Below the pieces are notes generated by a model, which worked only from the letters and a program-made list of their open reading frames with translations, ran no database searches and was not told the DNA's origin. DNA of 26,047 bases from assembly GCA_900555615.1 (NCBI GenBank), contig USMB01000023.1:1-26047 (forward strand), read 5' to 3'. Both the position numbers and the translations under genes were made by a program. This document shows, piece after piece, positions 13,063 to 21,783 of this stretch. Every line of letters starts with the position of its first letter. Within the stretch, counting starts at the first letter, position 1. The DNA is from an uncultured Clostridium sp. Its GTDB lineage: Bacteria > Bacillota > Clostridia > TANB77 > CAG-508.

Positions 13063-14973
13063 ATGAGTATCAAGTTATCCAACGATGTCAAAACAATTAT
13101 TTCGGAAATGTTAAAAATATCCGTGGATTTCAAACTTAACGAACTCAACTCGGTAGTACTTTTTAAAGCATTATTAGTAAACTGGATCTTCCTTAATGCT
13201 TTAGAACAAGCCTCTATGTGCAACAAAACAGAAATATTAAATTACTTAAACGAACTTTTAAAATCAGGTGATTTATCTGATAAAGAAGTAGAGTCTAAAG
13301 GTGAAAAAGAAATTTTTCAGGAAGTTCTAAAAGAAGCAAATATCAAATATCATGAAACTATCAAATTTTCACAAGAGTTAGCAATTATTTTCTCTTATGC
13401 AAATTTAGTTGTTCAAGAAGAGCAGCGTTCTAAAATTACAATTGATGACATTATACTTTCTATGATTGACAACAAATCTGATGATATCGCTGATGTGTTT
13501 GAGTATTTATCTACAGATCTCTTTAAGTTCAAAGAGATTTACGAAACTTCTATTGCTAAAGAAGACATTCCTTTTTCCATTCCCAAATCTCTTAGTGGAT
13601 GTTTAACTATCCTTAATGACAAATTCAGTGAAAATCCTAACTGCACTATTCTTGGAAGAGATAATGAATGCAAAGAAATTTGGAAAACGATGATGAAAAA
13701 AACTAAACGGAATGTTCTTCTCATCGGTGAACCTGGTGTTGGTAAATCTTCTGTAGTTTACAAGCTCACTTACGACATTCTTAATGGAACTTGTCCTGAA
13801 ATGTTTAAAGATTTTCTGATTCTCTCTCTTAATGTAAATAACCTCGTTTCTGGTACTATCTACAGAGGGCAAGCAGAAGAAAGATATAAAGATTTGATTG
13901 AACTGCTTGAAGATTATGAAAATCTTATCCTTTTTATTGACGAAATCCATATGATTGTTGGTGCTGGCTCTTCCTCTTCTGAGAAAAATGAGCAAGACTT
14001 TTCAAATGCTCTGAAACCTATTCTTGCTGGTGATGAAGCAATTATTATTGGTGCAACCACCACTGAAGAATATAAAAAGACCTTTGGAATGGAAGGTGCA
14101 CTTAGACGTAGGTTCCGCAATATTACTATTAAAGAACCTAAAACTACTGAAGTATATGCAATGTTGAAAGATTCTATTAAACAACTTGAAGAATTCCACG
14201 GCGTTAAAATTTCTAAAAGAATGGTAAATGCGATTATTTTCTATTCTTCTTGCTTTAATTACAACACCAAGAATCCTGATAGAACTAAAGATTTAATTGA
14301 TCTTTCCATGGTAACAGCAAAAATGGATGGTAAAGACCATGTGGATAGAGAATCTATTATGAAAAACTTTGATTTCAATTTCAAAAAATTTCATAATATG
14401 ACTCCTGCAATGATTAATGAAATTGCATATCATGAAACTGGACACTTTATTATCCAGAGATTTTCCGGCCGTTTGACTAATAAAGAAGTTGTCGCTATTT
14501 CCATTATTCCAGCAACTGATTATTTGGGAATTAATGTTTTTGATCCAACAGATTGTGAACCTACTTCTGATAAAAATTTCTTTATTGATAAAATTGCCAG
14601 TTGTCTTGCTGGAAGGATTTCTGAAAAGCTTTTCTTGGGAGTTCAAAACAATTCTGGGGCAAGCAGTGATCTAGAAACTGCTACAATGCTTGCATATGAT
14701 ATGGTCACAAAATATGGCATGTCCACCAAACTTGGTGAAAATCGCATCTATTTCAATGACCACAACTATAAAATGCAAACAGATGAAGTCACAAACATGA
14801 TTAATGGTGAGATTAAAAACATCATTGATAGAGCTACAGAAAGAGCCACTAATCTCTTGAATGAACATAAAGATTTAGTAAAGGCTCTGGCTGAAGAACT
14901 TTCTCAAAAAGGTATGCTTAGCAAAATTGAGCTGGAAGAAATTATTCAAAAGTACGAAAAAGTAGTTATCTAA
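13063..14973 (+). CDS. ClpC-like N-domain and AAA+ module fused to an FtsH-type M41 zinc protease
   Basis: This 636-aa protein has no membrane segment. Residues 1 to about 160 look like the double-repeat Clp N-domain (FSQELAIIFSYANLVVQEEQ, then ITIDDIILSMIDN). Residues about 190-440 are a ClpA/B/C first-ring AAA+ module: Walker A GEPGVGKSS with K228, pore loop GTIYRGQAEER with the substrate-gripping Tyr, Walker B FIDEIH with D293/E294, sensor GATTTEEYKKTFGMEGAL and arginine finger RRRF. Residues about 450-630 are peptidase M41: HETGH with H457, E458 and H461, and the third zinc ligand D536 in GASSDLETA, 79 residues from H457 as in FtsH. All key residues are present, so an ATP-driven soluble protease is expected. 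It is a single-gene unit with its own promoter and terminator behind tRNA-fMet. Its base composition is visibly richer in G+C than its neighbours, suggesting transfer. Confidence 0.85.
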   Translation: MSIKLSNDVKTIISEMLKISVDFKLNELNSVVLFKALLVNWIFLNALEQASMCNKTEILNYLNELLKSGDLSDKEVESKGEKEIFQEVLKEANIKYHETIKFSQELAIIFSYANLVVQEEQRSKITIDDIILSMIDNKSDDIADVFEYLSTDLFKFKEIYETSIAKEDIPFSIPKSLSGCLTILNDKFSENPNCTILGRDNECKEIWKTMMKKTKRNVLLIGEPGVGKSSVVYKLTYDILNGTCPEMFKDFLILSLNVNNLVSGTIYRGQAEERYKDLIELLEDYENLILFIDEIHMIVGAGSSSSEKNEQDFSNALKPILAGDEAIIIGATTTEEYKKTFGMEGALRRRFRNITIKEPKTTEVYAMLKDSIKQLEEFHGVKISKRMVNAIIFYSSCFNYNTKNPDRTKDLIDLSMVTAKMDGKDHVDRESIMKNFDFNFKKFHNMTPAMINEIAYHETGHFIIQRFSGRLTNKEVVAISIIPATDYLGINVFDPTDCEPTSDKNFFIDKIASCLAGRISEKLFLGVQNNSGASSDLETATMLAYDMVTKYGMSTKLGENRIYFNDHNYKMQTDEVTNMINGEIKNIIDRATERATNLLNEHKDLVKALAEELSQKGMLSKIELEEIIQKYEKVVI

Positions 14974-14981
14974 CTCCATTT

Positions 14982-15013
14982 AATGGCAGGGAAAATCCCT
15001 GCCATTTCTTTTT
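14982..15013. terminator. Bidirectional terminator between the Clp/FtsH hybrid gene and comEA
   Basis: AATGGCAGGG (14982-14991) pairs perfectly with TCCCTGCCATT around AAA(A), followed by TCTTTTT. It lies 8 nt after the rightward stop codon and abuts the stop of the convergent comEA gene. Confidence 0.85.
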
Positions 15014-15827
15014 ATATCAAAATATAATTTTTTAATTTTTCATACTTACTATCCCCTATTCCACTTACATTTTTAATTTCCTCTATATTAGAAAACTTTC
15101 CATTCTCTTTTCTATAATTTATAATCTTTAATGCAAGTGAAGGACCAATTCCCGGCAATGTCTCTAGTTCTGTCTGTGTTGCAGTGTTTATATTAACTTT
15201 ACTATTAATTTTGCTTGAACTTTTTTGTCCCTCATCTTTTATACTGCTTTTTTCTTCTTCATTTCCATCTCCAGGACTTCGCGTAATATAATCAAAACTA
15301 GAATCATTTTTTAATTCCTTATTACTTGGTACATTTACTTTGGTACCATCTTCTAAAACATATGCCAAATTAATTTTAGTAATATTAGCATTTTGTGTAA
15401 TTCCGCCTGCCGAATCAATTGCATCTATAATCCTACTTCCTTCATCCAATATAACCACTCCTGGATTATTGACTTCTCCAGAAACATATATGTAGATTTT
15501 ATTTTTTATGCTATCCTTTTTATTTTCATCTTTGCTCACTTCAATTTCTTCATCTTGAATTAGTTCATCCTGCATTGATTCATCTTGCTTTCCTTCTTCT
15601 TGGGCAACTTCCGTATCGTTTTCTTTAGACTTATTTGAGGTTATATTATCAGTATCATTTATACTATTTTCTGTTGAAACAATATCAAAATTGTTTTGAG
15701 TATTATAATCTCTGATTGCCTCTCTTGCAATTTTATATACTGCAATAAGTACAATTATGCTAGCTATTACAATTATTCCTTTATTTTTTCTTTTGAATAT
15801 AAACTTTTTAAACCAACTCTTTATCAT
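15012..15827 (-). CDS. comEA: ComEA-like DNA-binding competence protein
   Basis: This 271-aa membrane-anchored protein binds DNA outside the cell in competence-type uptake. One N-terminal hydrophobic helix (about residues 18-35) is followed by a long acidic linker, an SLBB domain (IYIYVSGEVNNPGVVILDEG, about 115-175), a Ser/Lys-rich spacer, and a C-terminal double helix-hairpin-helix (VNINTATQTELETLPGIGPS, then IKNVSGIGDSKYEKL). The ATG at 15827 lies behind AGGGAGGTG; an in-frame GTG at 15836 is inside that site and less likely. The usual partners comEB and comEC are not in this window, so a role beyond competence is possible. Confidence 0.85.
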   Translation of the reverse strand: MIKSWFKKFIFKRKNKGIIVIASIIVLIAVYKIAREAIRDYNTQNNFDIVSTENSINDTDNITSNKSKENDTEVAQEEGKQDESMQDELIQDEEIEVSKDENKKDSIKNKIYIYVSGEVNNPGVVILDEGSRIIDAIDSAGGITQNANITKINLAYVLEDGTKVNVPSNKELKNDSSFDYITRSPGDGNEEEKSSIKDEGQKSSSKINSKVNINTATQTELETLPGIGPSLALKIINYRKENGKFSNIEEIKNVSGIGDSKYEKLKNYILI

Positions 15828-15879
15828 ACTTCTCACCTCCCTTCAATAATTAACTTTAATAATTTTATGGAAAAATATC

Positions 15880-15908
15880 TTGAAAATAATGTTCAAATAC
15901 TGTATGAT
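15880..15908 (+). promoter_or_regulatory. Promoter of the D,D-carboxypeptidase gene
   Basis: TTGAAA (15880-15885) and TATGAT (15903-15908) with a 17-bp spacer lie 33 nt before the ATG, which has AAGGAG upstream. Confidence 0.55.
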
Positions 15909-15941
15909 AAGATTACACGGAAAAATTAAGGAGAATAACAA

Positions 15942-17225
15942 ATGAAATTGCGAAAGCAAATTATTTTAATAATGTTAATTTTTACTATTTTTAGTATTAT
16001 ATATAGTAATATTTCATTTGCAACAACTACTGTTGCAAATCAAGATTTTGAAATAGCATCAGAAGCTGCATTATTAATGGAAACTTCAACAGGAAAAATC
16101 TTATTAAGCAAAAATGAAGATGAAAAATTATATCCTGCAAGTACAACAAAAATCTTAACAGCAATTATTGCTATCGAAAAATATAATTTAACTGATAAAC
16201 TATCAGCAAGCAATTCTGCTGTAATGGCTATTCCATCAGGGTACTCAAATGCCGGAATAAAGCAAGGCGAAACGCTCACTGTTGATGAACTTTTAAATTT
16301 ATTTTTAATTCATTCTGCAAATGAAGTGGGATATATTTTTGCTGAAAATATTTCTGGTGATATTACTAGCTTTGCAAATCTTATGAATCAAAAAGCTTCA
16401 GCTTTAGGTTGTAAAAATACACATTTCACAAATCCTAGCGGAATACATGATGTAAATCATTATTCGACTGCTTATGATATGGCTCTTATAGCTCAATATT
16501 GTATGAAAAATGAAACCTTTAGAAGCATCGTTTCAAAACCTTCTTGCACTGTAGAAGCTACTGATAAATCTGAAAAAAGGTATTTCAAAAATACTAATGA
16601 CTTACTTTTAAAAAAAGAAAAATATTATTATGAAAATGCAATCGGAATAAAAACTGGCTATACAAGTCAAGCAAAAAACTGCTTGATTGCAGATGCCAAA
16701 AAAGATAATTTAGAATTAATCGCTGTGACTCTTGGTTCAAAATCCCAAGCAGATAGATATTCTGATACTATAAATATGTTTGAATTTGGATTTAATAATT
16801 ACAAATTACAGCAAATTGCAACTTCTAAATCCACAATTCAAGAGATTACTGTGGAAAACGCTACAAAAGAAACAAAAAACTTATCCTTATTGCAAAAAGA
16901 TACAATAATTGCTTTAACACCATCATCAATTGATTTGAATAATTTAGACTATTCTATAACTCTTAATGAAAATATTTCTGCTCCTATTGCTGAAGGAGAA
17001 GTTCTTGGAAAAATTACTTATCATATTGATGGAATTGACTACACTTCTGATTTAATTTCTAAAAATTATGTAGAAGAATTTAATGTACCTTTAACACTTG
17101 CTCAAATTGCTCTCGCACTATTTATTTTATTTGTTTTGACCAAATTGTTCACTACAAAAAAAACAAAAAGAAAAAAATATAAAAATCGTAAAAAAAATTC
17201 TGATTCAATTTATAAATTTAATTAA
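15942..17225 (+). CDS. D-alanyl-D-alanine carboxypeptidase, penicillin-binding (DacF/PBP5-like)
   Basis: This 427-aa peptidase S11 removes the terminal D-Ala of peptidoglycan pentapeptides outside the cell. It has a signal peptide (about 1-27, MKLRKQIILIMLIFTIFSII then ATT), the catalytic SxxK at S67-K70 (PASTTK), SxN at S125-N127 (HSANEV) and KTG at 237-239 (GIKTGYTSQAKNC). The C-terminal PBP5-type domain follows, with a membrane anchor at about 385-407 and a very basic tail (KKTKRKKYKNRKK). All three active-site motifs are intact. It is monocistronic, with its own promoter and the terminator at 17237-17265. Confidence 0.92.
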   Translation: MKLRKQIILIMLIFTIFSIIYSNISFATTTVANQDFEIASEAALLMETSTGKILLSKNEDEKLYPASTTKILTAIIAIEKYNLTDKLSASNSAVMAIPSGYSNAGIKQGETLTVDELLNLFLIHSANEVGYIFAENISGDITSFANLMNQKASALGCKNTHFTNPSGIHDVNHYSTAYDMALIAQYCMKNETFRSIVSKPSCTVEATDKSEKRYFKNTNDLLLKKEKYYYENAIGIKTGYTSQAKNCLIADAKKDNLELIAVTLGSKSQADRYSDTINMFEFGFNNYKLQQIATSKSTIQEITVENATKETKNLSLLQKDTIIALTPSSIDLNNLDYSITLNENISAPIAEGEVLGKITYHIDGIDYTSDLISKNYVEEFNVPLTLAQIALALFILFVLTKLFTTKKTKRKKYKNRKKNSDSIYKFN

Positions 17226-17236
17226 ATATTTATTTA

Positions 17237-17265
17237 GAAGCCTTTCAAAAGAAAGGCTTCTTTTT
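17237..17265. terminator. Bidirectional terminator
   Basis: GAAGCCTTTC (17237-17246) and GAAAGGCTTC (17251-17260) form a perfect 10-bp stem with an AAAA loop and a TTTTT tail. It lies between the convergent carboxypeptidase and LCP genes. Confidence 0.85.
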
Positions 17266-18610
17266 ATTTGTAATCTTTGCCAAGTATTATTGTTATATCA
17301 ACATCACTTGAACTTACTGAATTTGAAGATACATTTTCTGTTCCTAATATACTTTTTATATTGTCAATAAATTCTGTATCTATATCTGATTTGTTTATTA
17401 TTGTTGTTTTGGCTGTGTCATTTGTTGAAGTTGTTTTCGTAACTTTATATCCCTTTGTACTTAAAGCTTTTTTTAACTTATCTAATGATTCTGATGACCC
17501 AGAACCATTCAATATTTCAATTTTTATTTTAGATGCTTCTGTTTTTGAAACATTACTGTTAGTAGTATTTGTTGAGCTATTATCAGTTTCTGTCTCTTCT
17601 TCTGATTCACTATTATTACTATACAACTCATTAATTAATTTTGCTGTTTCTTTTTTATCTGGAATAAAGAACCATAATGGATAAGATGGTTTAGTTGTAG
17701 GTCCATATGAACCACCAGGCAATACTGCACTTTGAATTGCATCAATATTTATATTAACAGCATATGGTACATAATCTTTTATTGTTGAAATTGATAAATT
17801 TGTTTCAATATATTCATATGCTATATCTATAATTTCTTTAACCTTAAGAATATTTTTAGCTTGAATTGTTTGTTTTACTGTCTCTATCATAAATTCTCTT
17901 TGTGTTCTCATTCTTCCATAATCATTTCCACCATATTCCGCTGGATATGTTCCTAAATATCTTCCTGTCTTTTTATCCAAATTCCCATGTCTATATCTCA
18001 AAAGCTGTTCAGCCTTGTTTCCATCTAACTTTTGCATTCCTGCTTTTAAATTAATATGCAATTCTTGAGAATCATCATCATACACCATATCTATTGGTAC
18101 ATTAAATTCAACTCCACCTATTACATCAACTAATTTTATTAAAGCTTCATTATCAATAACCATATAATATTTAATGTCTAAACCTGTTATTTCATTTACC
18201 TTTGTTAAAGTTTTTTCAGGGCTTTTTAGATATAATGTATTAATTTTATCCATAGCTGTTCCAGTTTGTGGATTTTTTCCAACAAAAGTATCTCTTGGAA
18301 TTGATAGTAATGATGCACTTTGATTTTTAGGATCATATGTTGCCACTATAATTGTATCTGTTAATTTTCCACCATTATCTGTACTAACTCCCATTAAAAG
18401 TACTTGTATTGGCTGTAAGTTTTTCAAAGTTTCTTCATTATGTCCAACTAATGTTGATAATAAACCTTGCATTCCTCCTCCATTTTTTTGTGTTCTATAT
18501 GCAATCCATCCTATTAATATTATTAATGCAATTAATAAGAATAGTAATATTTTTTTTAATATTTTTGATTTTTTCTTTTTTTCTCTTTTGATTTTCTTCC
18601 TTTTAGTCAT
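17264..18610 (-). CDS. LytR-CpsA-Psr (LCP) family cell-wall glycopolymer ligase
   Basis: This 448-aa membrane protein transfers anionic glycopolymers from lipid carriers to peptidoglycan. A Lys-rich N-terminus precedes one membrane helix (about 20-42). The LCP domain starts at LLMGVSTDNGGKLTDTIIV, continues with LLSIPRDTFV (the Arg that binds the pyrophosphate), and has RYRHGNLDKKTGRY and YGRMRTQREFM in the core. A Ser/Thr/Glu linker leads to a C-terminal LytR_C domain (IKIEILNGSG, about 355-446). The start has GGAGGT upstream. It is a single gene with its own promoter at 18642-18670. Confidence 0.92.
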   Translation of the reverse strand: MTKRKKIKREKKKKSKILKKILLFLLIALIILIGWIAYRTQKNGGGMQGLLSTLVGHNEETLKNLQPIQVLLMGVSTDNGGKLTDTIIVATYDPKNQSASLLSIPRDTFVGKNPQTGTAMDKINTLYLKSPEKTLTKVNEITGLDIKYYMVIDNEALIKLVDVIGGVEFNVPIDMVYDDDSQELHINLKAGMQKLDGNKAEQLLRYRHGNLDKKTGRYLGTYPAEYGGNDYGRMRTQREFMIETVKQTIQAKNILKVKEIIDIAYEYIETNLSISTIKDYVPYAVNINIDAIQSAVLPGGSYGPTTKPSYPLWFFIPDKKETAKLINELYSNNSESEEETETDNSSTNTTNSNVSKTEASKIKIEILNGSGSSESLDKLKKALSTKGYKVTKTTSTNDTAKTTIINKSDIDTEFIDNIKSILGTENVSSNSVSSSDVDITIILGKDYK

Positions 18611-18641
18611 TTCGACCTCCTACTTATAGCATTACTAGTTT

Positions 18642-18670
18642 ACTATAGCAAATTTCTTGGTAATTTTCAA
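18642..18670 (-). promoter_or_regulatory. Promoter of the LCP gene
   Basis: Read leftward, TTGAAA (18670-18665) and TATAGT (18647-18642) are 17 bp apart, 31 nt before the ATG at 18610. Confidence 0.6.
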
Positions 18671-18721
18671 CATTTATTCAAATTTTTTTAGATTTTTCAC
18701 AAAAAATTCACAGTATTTTAA

Positions 18722-18754
18722 GAAAAAAAATAGTGCCATTTTATTGGCACTATT
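18722..18754 (-). terminator. Terminator of the cvpA operon
   Basis: AATAGTGCCA (18729-18738) and TGGCACTATT (18745-18754) form a perfect 10-bp stem. Leftward, a run of T (18728-18722) follows. It starts 8 nt past the cvpA stop. Confidence 0.85.
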
Positions 18755-18761
18755 TGTATTT

Positions 18762-19406
18762 TTATTTAAATAGAATGTTTAATAATAAATTATGCTCATA
18801 GAAGAATTTTGTTACATATGAACTATTAATAGCATCTGCTATAGTAGAATTGCTTGTATAACACATAATAAAGAACACAATTGTTAATATTATATATATT
18901 ATCAATAATGCTTTTATAGCACCATATAAAACGCCTCCAACCTCATTAAATTGTTTTAATATTGGTAATGATGTTATTATATCTGAAATAAACGTTAATA
19001 ATAACAATACTACTCTAACTAGTAAAAATATTCCTATTAATACAGCTACATTAATAATTTTTACTGCCATCATTCCTGCTGTTTGTGTTACAATTTCTGT
19101 CTGTGTTTTATTTACAGCATCATCTACATATTTTTGCAAATAATCTAAAACACTAACATATCTAATCTCTTGCCCTTCTTGAGTTTCACTCGTAAAGTTA
19201 TTGATTATTGCCTTTTCTATGTTTTCATCAAGTTCTGTATTTTCAATTATCAAATTAGATACTGGTTTGTAAAAAACTAAAGCAAGTATAATCGCTGCTG
19301 CCACAGCAATCAAGCCAACTGCTAATTTTACTAATCCTTTTTTATAACAAATAAATACATTTAATGCAATTATTGCAATTAATACTATATCTAAAATTAT
19401 TCCCAT
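18762..19406 (-). CDS. cvpA: CvpA family membrane protein
   Basis: This 214-aa integral membrane protein shows the CvpA N-terminal pattern ILDIVLIAIIALNVFICYKKGLVKLAVGLI, then helices around 25-50, 105-135 and 155-185. A soluble loop (about 55-105) lies between helices 2 and 3, and a conserved GAIKALLI occurs late. The family is linked to envelope homeostasis and colicin V export in enterobacteria; its role in clostridia is unknown. It follows the DUF5711-like gene by 12 nt and is the last gene before the terminator at 18722-18754. Confidence 0.85.
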   Translation of the reverse strand: MGIILDIVLIAIIALNVFICYKKGLVKLAVGLIAVAAAIILALVFYKPVSNLIIENTELDENIEKAIINNFTSETQEGQEIRYVSVLDYLQKYVDDAVNKTQTEIVTQTAGMMAVKIINVAVLIGIFLLVRVVLLLLTFISDIITSLPILKQFNEVGGVLYGAIKALLIIYIILTIVFFIMCYTSNSTIADAINSSYVTKFFYEHNLLLNILFK

Positions 19407-19418
19407 TTTCCTCTCTCC

Positions 19419-20600
19419 TTATAAATCAATAATCTGTATCTTATCCCTATATACTACTCCTACAACTCCATCAGTCATTACTACATCATTTATCTCAGTC
19501 TTAGAAATATATTTTTGTAATAGAATTCCATTTTTACTAATTATATGTAATTCTGACCCTAAATTTATTGCTATCCTATTTTCTGAAGTTGTAATTGCTT
19601 TAGCTACTCCATTTATTGTATATTCTTTTTCTTTTAATGTTACTGGATCTATTATTCTGACTTTTGTATCTGCTGTATATTCTCCTGTAGACTTTTCTTC
19701 AAGTAATGTTATTCTATTGTTTAATTGTACTGTCATAAATGATATTTTTTTATTTTTAAAACTTTCAATCTCTTTATTGTTTTGTTCTTGTAATATATCA
19801 ACACTATCATTATACATGCATATCAAATTATTTTGTTCTTGATATTCTATATTCATAATTAATTTGTTATTTGTTGCCTCATACTTATATTGTATTGCTT
19901 TTTCTGAATCTGTTTTTGCTAGTTCAATAGAAATTATCTGTATTCTTGACTTGATAATTATTCCAGACAAATCTACTTCTGCAATTGCTAAATATTTATT
20001 GTCTTGTGAAATGCTTATATCCACAACTCTTGACATTAAATTAGTCTTAAATATTTCTTTTCCACTACCATCAAATACATCTACAATTGACTTGTAGCTT
20101 GTATTTGAAATAACTACTGAAACATACCCATTTTTGCTAACATTTATCTGTTTTATATTTCCTTCTATTTCGTTCTCAAAAACTTTTTCTTTTCCTGTTA
20201 TAAGATAGAATTTTTGACCATTTTCTTCACAAATAGCAAGATATCTTCCTGCAGTTGTAAACATAGGATTATTTATACTCAATTCTATTGAGCCACTTTT
20301 TTCACCTGCTCTATTATAAAACTCTAAAACTTTTTTTCTATATACACAAATATATTTATCATATGCATAAACCTTAGTATTATCATCTCCATCAATATCT
20401 ATATATTTGGTATTTTCTTGTTGAATTTCCTTTTTTATAATATTTTCATCACACCATTTTCTAAAATCAGTGTTTTGAAAATATACCACAATCAATACTG
20501 CAAATGCAATTATTATTAACAAAATTACTATTAATATTGCAACTTTCAGCAGTTTGCCTTTTCTTTGATTCTGTAGCTCTTCAGCCCAAAAATCTTTCAT
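19419..20600 (-). CDS. DUF5711-like membrane-anchored beta-propeller protein
   Basis: The 393-aa product has a cytoplasmic N-terminus (WAEELQNQRKGK), one membrane helix (about 20-42) and a large outer domain made of repeated beta-rich units (for example DNKYLAIAEVDLSG, then TTSENRIAINLGSELHIISKNG), as in a WD-like propeller. I recall this type as DUF5711, which often sits next to cvpA, as here. Function is unknown. The ATG follows TGAGGAG. It is probably co-transcribed with cvpA and possibly with the YkvI-like gene 33 nt upstream. Confidence 0.7.
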   Translation of the reverse strand: MKDFWAEELQNQRKGKLLKVAILIVILLIIIAFAVLIVVYFQNTDFRKWCDENIIKKEIQQENTKYIDIDGDDNTKVYAYDKYICVYRKKVLEFYNRAGEKSGSIELSINNPMFTTAGRYLAICEENGQKFYLITGKEKVFENEIEGNIKQINVSKNGYVSVVISNTSYKSIVDVFDGSGKEIFKTNLMSRVVDISISQDNKYLAIAEVDLSGIIIKSRIQIISIELAKTDSEKAIQYKYEATNNKLIMNIEYQEQNNLICMYNDSVDILQEQNNKEIESFKNKKISFMTVQLNNRITLLEEKSTGEYTADTKVRIIDPVTLKEKEYTINGVAKAITTSENRIAINLGSELHIISKNGILLQKYISKTEINDVVMTDGVVGVVYRDKIQIIDL

Positions 20601-20633
20601 TCTTTTCTCCTCATCTTTTGATATTTGCTTCTA

Positions 20634-21701
20634 TTATATCATACAGCTCTTTTTTGTCAATAGAAGCCGTAAATTTAAGCACCGTCCGAAAATTAACATG
20701 AGTAATTGTGCAAATCCTAAATATCCAAAAATCGGATACGCCAAATTTACTAATTTTGAAAAGCCAAAATTTGAAATTATTAAACTAGTTATGCACATAA
20801 ATAGCACAAACTGTGTATAACTCTTCTGAGATTTGCTCACATTTTGTAAAAATCCTATTCCTATAGATATTGCTGTTGTAAGTATTGACGCTAATATGAT
20901 AAACGAATATATTAACTTGTATTTTGAAAAAAATACTCTTACTATATATACAACAGGCATCTCTAAAGTTCTTATATCAACATCAATCCTCATCAATATC
21001 ATAAATATCATGATTGATAATATAATCATAATTGTTCCACTTAAAATCGCTATATATTTAATGTTATTTACATTTTTTATTTGTTTTCTTAATGATATTA
21101 AAACTGGCAACAGCAAAATAAAATTATAACTACAATATGTTAAAGCACTTAACAACCATGGACTATTTATTCTGAAAAATTCATTCGGAATTCTAAATTG
21201 TGTTTCCACATCTATTGCTAATAAATTTTTGTATCCTATAAAAATAATAAATATAATTAAAATTGGTACAATATATTCATTTACTTTCAAAACTCCCTTT
21301 ACACTTGAAAAAAATACTATTGCAGAAAGACTTGCAAGCGCTAAACTTCCTATTATTTTATTTATTCTTAATTCTTGCTCAAAATATGCTCCAAACCCAG
21401 CTATCATAACATAAAATATTATCAACAATAATATATTTATAACTATATTAATTATTTGAGTTATCTTTTTATTTTTTATAAATACTTCCAAAAATTCATC
21501 ATAATTATCTATTTTATGGTTATATATTATTTTTAGGCTTTTATATATCAAAATTCCCATCATACAAAAGGTGATGCATATTCCAATTAGACCTACCACT
21601 CCATGTGAATAAAAAAATGTATAAATTTCCTGCCCAGAAGCAAATCCAGCTCCTATCAAAGCTCCTATTATTACTAACACAATTGTTATTGTTTCTTCCA
21701 T
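20634..21701 (-). CDS. YkvI-like multi-spanning membrane protein
   Basis: This 355-aa protein is almost entirely hydrophobic, with about ten membrane helices. GALIGAGFASGQEIYTFF at the N-terminus is the signature of the YkvI family and resembles the unwound first helix of LeuT-fold transporters; the substrate is unknown. A GTG at 21707 lies in the Shine-Dalgarno region (AAAGAGGTG), so the ATG at 21701 is the better start. It lies just after the terminator of the upstream ABC operon and just before the DUF5711-like gene. Confidence 0.75.
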   Translation of the reverse strand: MEETITIVLVIIGALIGAGFASGQEIYTFFYSHGVVGLIGICITFCMMGILIYKSLKIIYNHKIDNYDEFLEVFIKNKKITQIINIVINILLLIIFYVMIAGFGAYFEQELRINKIIGSLALASLSAIVFFSSVKGVLKVNEYIVPILIIFIIFIGYKNLLAIDVETQFRIPNEFFRINSPWLLSALTYCSYNFILLLPVLISLRKQIKNVNNIKYIAILSGTIMIILSIMIFMILMRIDVDIRTLEMPVVYIVRVFFSKYKLIYSFIILASILTTAISIGIGFLQNVSKSQKSYTQFVLFMCITSLIISNFGFSKLVNLAYPIFGYLGFAQLLMLIFGRCLNLRLLLTKKSCMI

Positions 21702-21745
21702 ATACACCTCTTTGTTAATAATATTTAACTTTAGAAAAATTTATG

Positions 21746-21777
21746 AAAAAAAGATGTCTTTTTATTGACATCTTTTT
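21746..21777 (-). terminator. Terminator of the Gld-type ABC operon
   Basis: Leftward, AAAAAGATGTC (21777-21767) pairs perfectly with GACATCTTTTT (21758-21748) and a T tail follows. It begins 7 nt past the stop of the GldG-like gene. Confidence 0.8.
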
Positions 21778-21783
21778 AACCTA

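Noticed and set aside
12840..13226. Leftward open frame of 128 codons across tRNA-fMet
   Set aside because: It runs antisense through the tRNA, its terminator and the start of the hybrid protease gene, and has no family resemblance or ribosome binding site.
13539..14868. Several leftward open frames inside the hybrid protease gene
   Set aside because: They are antisense to a gene with clear domain motifs and show low-complexity, Ser/Phe-rich products typical of shadow frames.
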